Below, piece by piece: positions 55,411-64,000 of a stretch of 64,000 nt of DNA; positions within the stretch are counted from its first letter, which is position 1; each line of letters opens with the position of its first letter. The stretch comes from Glandiceps talaboti. Its lineage: Eukaryota > Hemichordata > Enteropneusta > Spengelidae. The notes under the pieces were generated by a model. The model searched no databases. It was not told the origin of the DNA and saw only the letters and a program-made list of their open reading frames with translations. Made by a program: the position numbers and the translations under genes. The stretch covers positions 2,650,001-2,714,000 of the forward strand of contig NC_135565.1 in NCBI RefSeq assembly GCF_964340395.1, in the 5' to 3' direction.

Positions 55411-58400
55411 TCATTACACTTGACATGTTTGTACTACTGTCAAGATGTAGTGTTTCCAGATTGAACACTTTATCCTCAGTACACTTGACATGTTTGTACT
55501 ACCGTCAAGATGTAGTGTTTCCAGATTGAACACTTTATCCTCATTACACTTGACATGTTTGTACTACCGTCAAGATGTAGTGTTTCCAGATTGAACACTT
55601 TATCCTCATTACACTTGACATGTTTGTACTACTGTCAAGATGTAGTGTTTCCAGATTGAACACTTTATCCTCACTACACTTGACATGTTTGTACTTCCGT
55701 CAAGGTGTAGTGTTTCCAGACTGAACACTTTATCATCAGTACACTTGACATGTTTGTACTACTGTCAAGATGTAGTGTTTCCAGATTGAACACTTTATCA
55801 TCAGTACACTTGACATGTTTGTACTACTGTCAAGATGTAGTGTTTCCAGACTGAACACTTTATCCTCAGTACACTTGACATGTTTGTACTACTGTCAAGA
55901 TGTAGTGTTTCCAGACTGAACACTTTATCCTCAGTACACTTGACATGTTTGTACTACTGTCAAGATGTAGCGTTTCCAGATTGAACACTTTATCATCAGT
56001 ACACTTGACATGTTTGTACTACCGTCAAGATGTAGTGTTTCCAGACTGAACACTTTATCCTCATTACACTTGACATGTTTGTACTACTGTCAAGATGTAG
56101 TGTTTCCAGACTGAACACTTTATCCTCAGTACACTTGACATGTTTGTACTACTGTCAAGATGTAGTGTTTCCAGACTGAACACTTTATCATCAGTACACT
56201 TGACATGTTTGTACTACTGTCAAGATGTAGTGTTTCCAGACTGAACACTTTATCCTCATTACACTTGACATGTTTGTACTACCGTCAAGATGTAGTGTTT
56301 CCAGATTGAACACTTTATCCTCAGTACACTTGAAATGTTTGTACTACTGTCAAGATGTAGTGTTTCCAGATTGAACACTTTATCCTTAGTACACTTGACA
56401 TGTTTGTACTACTGTCAAGATGTAGTGTTTCCAGATTGAACACTTTATCCTCATTACACTTGACATGTTTGTACTACCGTCAAGATGTAGTGTTTCCAGA
56501 TTGAACACTTTATCATCAGTACACTTGACATGTTTGTACTACTGTCAAGATGTAGTGTTTCCAGACTGAACACTTTATCCTCATTACACTTGACATGTTT
56601 GTACTACCGTCAAGATGTAGTGTTTCCAGATTGAACACTTTATCCTCAGTACACTTGACATGTTTGTACTACTGTCAAGATGTAGTGTTTCCAGATTGAA
56701 CTCTTTATCCTCATTACACTTGACATGTTTGTACTCTACTGTCAAGATGTAGTGTTTCCAGATTGAACACTTTATCATCAGTACACTTGACATTTCTGTA
56801 CTACCGTCAAGGTGTAGTGTTTCCAGACTGAACACTTTATCCTCATTACACTTGACATGTTTGTACTACCGTCAAGATGTAGTGTTTCCAGATTGAACAC
56901 TTTATCCTCAGTACACTTGACATGTTTGTACTATCGTCAAGATGTAGTGTTTCCAGACTGAACACTTTATCATCAGTACACTTGACATGTTTGTACTACT
57001 GTCAAGATGTAGTGTTTCCAGACTGAACACTTTATCATCAGTACACTTGACATGTTTGTATTACTGTCAAGATGTAGTGTTTCCAGATTGAACACTTTAT
57101 TCTCAGTACACTTGACATGTTTGTACTACCGTCAAGATGTAGTGTTTCCAGACTGAACACTTTATCATCAGTACACTTGACATGTTTGTACTACTGTCAA
57201 GATGTAGTGTTTCCAGATTGAACACTTTATCCTCATTACACTTGACATGTTTGTACTACCGTCAAGATGTAGTGTTTCCAGACTGAACACTTTATCATCA
57301 GTACACTTGACATGTTTGTACTACTGTCAAGATGTAGTGTTTCCAGACTGAACACTTTATCCTCAGTACACTTGACATGTTTGTACTACTGTCAAGATGT
57401 AGTGTTTCCAGACTGAACACTTTATCATCAGTACACTTGACATATTTGTACTACCGTCAAGATGTAGTGTTTCCAGATTGAACACTTTATCCTCATTACA
57501 CTTGACATGTTTGTACTACCGTCAAGATGTAGTGTTTCCAGATTGAACACTTTATCCTCATTACACTTGACATGTTTGTACTACCGTCAAGATGTAGTGT
57601 TTCCAGACTGAACACTTTATCATCAGTACACTTGACATGTTTGTACTACCGTCAAGATGTAGTGTTTCCAGACTGAACACTTTATCCTCAGTACAGTTGA
57701 CATGTTTGTACTACTGTCAAGATGTAGTGTTTCCAGATTGAACACTTTATTCTCAGTACACTTGACATGTTTGTACTACTGTCAAGATGTAGTGTTTCCA
57801 GACTGAACACTTTAGCCTCATTACACTTGACATGTTTGTACTACCGTCAAGATGTAGTGTTTCCAGATTGAACGCTTTATCCTCATTACACTTGACATGT
57901 TTGTACTTCCGTCAAGATGTAGTGTTTCCAGACTGAACACTTTATCCTCATTACACTTGACATGTTTGTACTTCCGTCAAGATGTAGTGTTTCCAGATTG
58001 AACACTTTATCCTCAGTACACTTGACATGTTTGTACTACTGTCAAGATGTAGTGTTTCCAGATTGAACACTTTATTCTCAGTACACTTGACATGTTTGTA
58101 CTACTGTCAAGATGTAGTGTTTCCAGACTGAACACTTTATCATCAGTACACTTGACATGTTTGTACTACTGTCAAGATGTAGTGTTTCCAGATTGAACAC
58201 TTTATCCTCATTACACTTGACATGTTTGTACTACCGTCAAGATGTAGTGTTTCCAGACTGAACACTTTATCCTCAGTACACTTGACATGTTTGTACTACC
58301 GTCAAGATGTAGTGTTTCCAGACTGAACACTTTATCCTCAGTACAGTTGACATGTTTGTACTACTGTCAAGATGTAGTGTTTCCAGACTGAACACTTTAT

Positions 58401-61400
58401 CCTCAGTACACTTGACATGTTTGTACTACTGTCAAGATGTAGCGTTTCCAGACTGAACACTTTATCCTCAGTACACTTGACATGTTTGTACTACTGTCAA
58501 GATGTAGTGTTTCCAGACTGAACACTTTATCATCAGTACACTTGACATGTTTGTACTACTGTCAAGATGTAGTGTTTCCAGACTGAACACTTTATCCTCA
58601 GTACACTTGACATGTTTGTATTACCGTCAAGATGTAGTGTTTCCAGATTGAACACTTTATCATCAGTACACTTGACATGTTTGTACTACCGTCAAGATGT
58701 AGTGTTTCCAGACTGAACACTTTATCATCAGTACACTTGACATGTTTGTACTACTGTCAAGATGTAGTGTTTCCAGATTGAACACTTTATCCTCATTACA
58801 CTTGACATGTTTGTACTACTGTCAAGATGTAGTGTTTCCAGATTGAACACTTTATCCTCAGTACACTTGACATGTTTGTACTACTGTCAAGATGTAGTGT
58901 TTCCAGACTGAACACTTTATCCTCAGTACACTTGACATGTTTGTACTACTGTCAAGATGTAGCGTTTCCAGATTGAACACTTTATCATCAGTACACTTGA
59001 CATGTTTGTACTACCGTCAAGATGTAGTGTTTCCAGACTGAACACTTTATCCTCATTACACTTGACATGTTTGTACTACTGTCAAGATGTAGTGTTTCCA
59101 GACTGAACACTTTATCCTCAGTACACTTGACATGTTTGTACTACTGTCAAGATGTAGTGTTTCCAGACTGAACACTTTATCATCAGTACACTTGACATGT
59201 TTGTACTACTGTCAAGATGTAGTGTTTCCAGACTGAACACTTTATCCTCATTACACTTGACATGTTTGTACTACCGTCAAGATGTAGTGTTTCCAGATTG
59301 AACACTTTATCCTCAGTACACTTGAAATGTTTGTACTACTGTCAAGATGTAGTGTTTCCAGATTGAACACTTTATCCTTAGTACACTTGACATGTTTGTA
59401 CTACTGTCAAGATGTAGTGTTTCCAGATTGAACACTTTATCCTCATTACACTTGACATGTTTGTACTACCGTCAAGATGTAGTGTTTCCAGATTGAACAC
59501 TTTATCATCAGTACACTTGACATGTTTGTACTACTGTCAAGATGTAGTGTTTCCAGACTGAACACTTTATCCTCATTACACTTGACATGTTTGTACTACC
59601 GTCAAGATGTAGTGTTTCCAGATTGAACACTTTATCCTCAGTACACTTGACATGTTTGTACTACTGTCAAGATGTAGTGTTTCCAGATTGAACTCTTTAT
59701 CCTCATTACACTTGACATGTTTGTACTCTACTGTCAAGATGTAGTGTTTCCAGATTGAACACTTTATCATCAGTACACTTGACATTTCTGTACTACCGTC
59801 AAGGTGTAGTGTTTCCAGACTGAACACTTTATCCTCATTACACTTGACATGTTTGTACTACCGTCAAGATGTAGTGTTTCCAGATTGAACACTTTATCCT
59901 CAGTACACTTGACATGTTTGTACTATCGTCAAGATGTAGTGTTTCCAGACTGAACACTTTATCATCAGTACACTTGACATGTTTGTACTACTGTCAAGAT
60001 GTAGTGTTTCCAGACTGAACACTTTATCATCAGTACACTTGACATGTTTGTATTACTGTCAAGATGTAGTGTTTCCAGATTGAACACTTTATTCTCAGTA
60101 CACTTGACATGTTTGTACTACCGTCAAGATGTAGTGTTTCCAGACTGAACACTTTATCATCAGTACACTTGACATGTTTGTACTACTGTCAAGATGTAGT
60201 GTTTCCAGATTGAACACTTTATCCTCATTACACTTGACATGTTTGTACTACCGTCAAGATGTAGTGTTTCCAGACTGAACACTTTATCATCAGTACACTT
60301 GACATGTTTGTACTACTCTCAAGATGTAGTGTTTCCAGACTGAACACTTTATCCTCAGTACACTTGACATGTTTGTACTACTGTCAAGATGTAGTGTTTC
60401 CAGACTGAACACTTTATCATCAGTACACTTGACATATTTGTACTACCGTCAAGATGTAGTGTTTCCAGATTGAACACTTTATCCTCATTACACTTGACAT
60501 GTTTGTACTACCGTCAAGATGTAGTGTTTCCAGATTGAACACTTTATCCTCATTACACTTGACATGTTTGTACTACCGTCAAGATGTAGTGTTTCCAGAC
60601 TGAACACTTTATCATCAGTACACTTGACATGTTTGTACTACCGTCAAGATGTAGTGTTTCCAGACTGAACACTTTATCCTCAGTACAGTTGACATGTTTG
60701 TACTACTGTCAAGATGTAGTGTTTCCAGATTGAACACTTTATTCTCAGTACACTTGACATGTTTGTACTTCCGTCAAGATGTAGTGTTTCCAGATTGAAC
60801 ACTTTATCCTCAGTACACTTGACATGTTTGTACTACTGTCAAGATGTAGTGTTTCCAGATTGAACACTTTATCCTCATTACACTTGACATGTTTGTACTA
60901 CCGTCAAGATGTAGTGTTTCCAGATTGAACACTTTATCCTCATTACACTTGACATGTTTGTACTACCGTCAAGATGTAGTGTTTCCAGACTGAACACTTT
61001 ATCATCAGTACACTTGACATGTTTGTACTACCGTCAAGATGTAGTGTTTCCAGACTGAACACTTTATCCTCAGTACAGTTGACATGTTTGTACTACTGTC
61101 AAGATGTAGTGTTTCCAGATTGAACACTTTATTCTCAGTACACTTGACATGTTTGTACTACTGTCAAGATGTAGTGTTTCCAGACTGAACACTTTAGCCT
61201 CATTACACTTGACATGTTTGTACTACCGTCAAGATGTAGTGTTTCCAGATTGAACGCTTTATCCTCATTACACTTGACATGTTTGTACTTCCGTCAAGAT
61301 GTAGTGTTTCCAGACTGAACACTTTATCCTCATTACACTTGACATGTTTGTACTTCCGTCAAGATGTAGTGTTTCCAGATTGAACACTTTATCCTCAGTA

Positions 61401-64000
61401 CACTTGACATGTTTGTACTACTGTCAAGATGTAGTGTTTCCAGATTGAACACTTTATTCTCAGTACACTTGACATGTTTGTACTACTGTCAAGATGTAGT
61501 GTTTCCAGACTGAACACTTTATCATCAGTACACTTGACATGTTTGTACTACTGTCAAGATGTAGTGTTTCCAGATTGAACACTTTATCCTCATTACACTT
61601 GACATGTTTGTACTACCGTCAAGATGTAGTGTTTCCAGACTGAACACTTTATCCTCAGTACACTTGACATGTTTGTACTACCGTCAAGATGTAGTGTTTC
61701 CAGACTGAACACTTTATCCTCAGTACAGTTGACATGTTTGTACTACTGTCAAGATGTAGTGTTTCCAGACTGAACACTTTATCCTCAGTACACTTGACAT
61801 GTTTGTACTACTGTCAAGATGTAGCGTTTCCAGACTGAACACTTTATCCTCAGTACACTTGACATGTTTGTACTACTGTCAAGATGTAGTGTTTCCAGAC
61901 TGAACACTTTATCATCAGTACACTTGACATGTTTGTACTACTGTCAAGATGTAGTGTTTCCAGACTGAACACTTTATCCTCAGTACACTTGACATGTTTG
62001 TATTACCGTCAAGATGTAGTGTTTCCAGATTGAACACTTTATCATCAGTACACTTGACATGTTTGTACTACCGTCAAGATGTAGTGTTTCCAGACTGAAC
62101 ACTTTATCATCAGTACACTTGACATGTTTGTACTACTGTCAAGATGTAGTGTTTCCAGATTGAACACTTTATCCTCATTACACTTGACATGTTTGTACTA
62201 CTGTCAAGATGTAGTGTTTCCAGATTGAACACTTTATCCTCAGTACACTTGACATGTTTGTACTACTGTCAAGATGTAGTGTTTCCAGACTGAACACTTT
62301 ATCCTCAGTACACTTGACATGTTTGTACTACTGTCAAGATGTAGCGTTTCCAGATTGAACACTTTATCATCAGTACACTTGACATGTTTGTACTACCGTC
62401 AAGATGTAGTGTTTCCAGACTGAACACTTTATCCTCATTACACTTGACATGTTTGTACTACTGTCAAGATGTAGTGTTTCCAGACTGAACACTTTATCCT
62501 CAGTACACTTGACATGTTTGTACTACTGTCAAGATGTAGTGTTTCCAGACTGAACACTTTATCATCAGTACACTTGACATGTTTGTACTACTGTCAAGAT
62601 GTAGTGTTTCCAGACTGAACACTTTATCCTCATTACACTTGACATGTTTGTACTACCGTCAAGATGTAGTGTTTCCAGATTGAACACTTTATCCTCAGTA
62701 CACTTGAAATGTTTGTACTACTGTCAAGATGTAGTGTTTCCAGATTGAACACTTTATCCTTAGTACACTTGACATGTTTGTACTACTGTCAAGATGTAGT
62801 GTTTCCAGATTGAACACTTTATCCTCATTACACTTGACATGTTTGTACTACCGTCAAGATGTAGTGTTTCCAGATTGAACACTTTATCATCAGTACACTT
62901 GACATGTTTGTACTACTGTCAAGATGTAGTGTTTCCAGACTGAACACTTTATCCTCATTACACTTGACATGTTTGTACTACCATCAAGATGTAGTGTTTC
63001 CAGATTGAACACTTTATCCTCAGTACACTTGACATGTTTGTACTACTGTCAAGATGTAGTGTTTCCAGATTGAACTCTTTATCCTCATTACACTTGACAT
63101 GTTTGTACTCTACTGTCAAGATGTAGTGTTTCCAGATTGAACACTTTATCATCAGTACACTTGACATTTCTGTACTACCGTCAAGGTGTAGTGTTTCCAG
63201 ACTGAACACTTTATCCTCATTACACTTGACATGTTTGTACTACCGTCAAGATGTAGTGTTTCCAGATTGAACACTTTATCCTCAGTACACTTGACATGTT
63301 TGTACTATCGTCAAGATGTAGTGTTTCCAGACTGAACACTTTATCATCAGTACACTTGACATGTTTGTACTACTGTCAAGATGTAGTGTTTCCAGACTGA
63401 ACACTTTATCATCAGTACACTTGACATGTTTGTATTACTGTCAAGATGTAGTGTTTCCAGATTGAACACTTTATTCTCAGTACACTTGACATGTTTGTAC
63501 TACCGTCAAGATGTAGTGTTTCCAGACTGAACACTTTATCATCAGTACACTTGACATGTTTGTACTACTGTCAAGATGTAGTGTTTCCAGATTGAACACT
63601 TTATCCTCATTACACTTGACATGTTTGTACTACCGTCAAGATGTAGTGTTTCCAGACTGAACACTTTATCATCAGTACACTTGACATGTTTGTACTACTG
63701 TCAAGATGTAGTGTTTCCAGACTGAACACTTTATCCTCAGTACACTTGACATGTTTGTACTACTGTCAAGATGTAGTGTTTCCAGACTGAACACTTTATC
63801 ATCAGTACACTTGACATATTTGTACTACCGTCAAGATGTAGTGTTTCCAGATTGAACACTTTATCCTCATTACACTTGACATGTTTGTACTACCGTCAAG
63901 ATGTAGTGTTTCCAGATTGAACACTTTATCCTCATTACACTTGACATGTTTGTACTACCGTCAAGATGTAGTGTTTCCAGACTGAACACTTTATCATCAG
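55411..64000. repeat. 65-bp satellite with higher-order repeat structure, runs off window end
   Basis: About 132 monomers of 65 bp read TCATTACACTTGACATGTTT, GTACTACCGTCAAGATGTAG, TGTTTCCAGATTGAACACTT, TATCC. Variable positions (TCATT/TCAGT, CCG/CTG, GATTG/GACTG, TCCTC/TCATC) form a fixed order that repeats. Rare marks such as a +2-bp monomer (GTACTCTACTG), CTTGAAATG and GTAGCGTTTCC recur at offsets of 2992 bp (46 x 65 + 2) and 3382 bp (52 x 65 + 2). Higher-order copy 1 is about 55866-58857, copy 2 about 58858-62239, and copy 3 continues past the window. The first ~7 monomers (55411-55865) lie outside the higher-order pattern. Short minus-strand frames repeat with it and are not genes. Confidence 0.97.

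Noticed and set aside
56584-63209. Three identical 83-codon minus-strand frames
   Set aside because: They recur exactly with the higher-order satellite period and are repeat translations, though they were useful for measuring that period.

Overview
This window is from the nuclear genome of an animal, most likely a marine invertebrate. The protein-coding signal is short exons with GT/AG splice junctions and kilobase introns. Most of the DNA is non-coding: minisatellites, microsatellites, inverted-repeat elements and retroelement remnants. I cannot name the species. An invertebrate deuterostome or a lophotrochozoan would fit the tandem-repeat-cored mobile elements and the retroelement types, but that is inference.

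The main coding content is three co-oriented (minus strand) paralogous genes for four-transmembrane proteins that resemble the MS4A/CD20-like family. Gene A lies at 17788-23541 (4 coding exons, 163 aa). Gene B lies at 30826-38518 (5 exons, 186 aa). Gene C lies at 45017-54090 (6 exons, 469 aa). I assembled all three by hand from splice signals. Their exon plan matches: TM1 exon, a 57-60 bp TM2 exon, TM3 exon, TM4 exon, then tail exon(s). Introns 1-3 are phase 0 in all three genes, and intron 4 is phase 2 in B and C. Gene C carries a cytoplasmic tail of about 300 residues with an ITIM-like tyrosine motif and a C-terminal class-I PDZ ligand (ETTV). Such a set could form a small membrane-receptor or adaptor cluster; function is inferred from family resemblance only.

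Layout. 1-465: decayed LINE endonuclease. 1314-2826: young, internally deleted LTR retrotransposon with a tRNA-Ser-type primer site. 2827-11000: mostly unexplained AT-rich sequence, with a fold-back MITE, a broken transposon-like or unknown two-exon gene (9342-9816) and a cysteine-rich Ly6-like exon (10641-10943). 11286-14728: composite element with tandem-repeat core, itself interrupted by a second 2.1 kb element. 15223-15461: second MITE with the same ends as the first. 17788-54090: the three-gene cluster, with arrays of 19-62 bp repeats in introns and between genes, several long palindromes, and a second tandem-repeat-cored element (19161-20912) inside gene A. 55411 to the window end: one uninterrupted 65-bp satellite with higher-order structure (about 46 or 52 monomers per higher-order unit).

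The most unusual features are minisatellites that start at, and contain copies of, the 5' splice sites of the MS4A-like genes (gene A exon 1, gene C exon 4), and the higher-order satellite just upstream of gene C.
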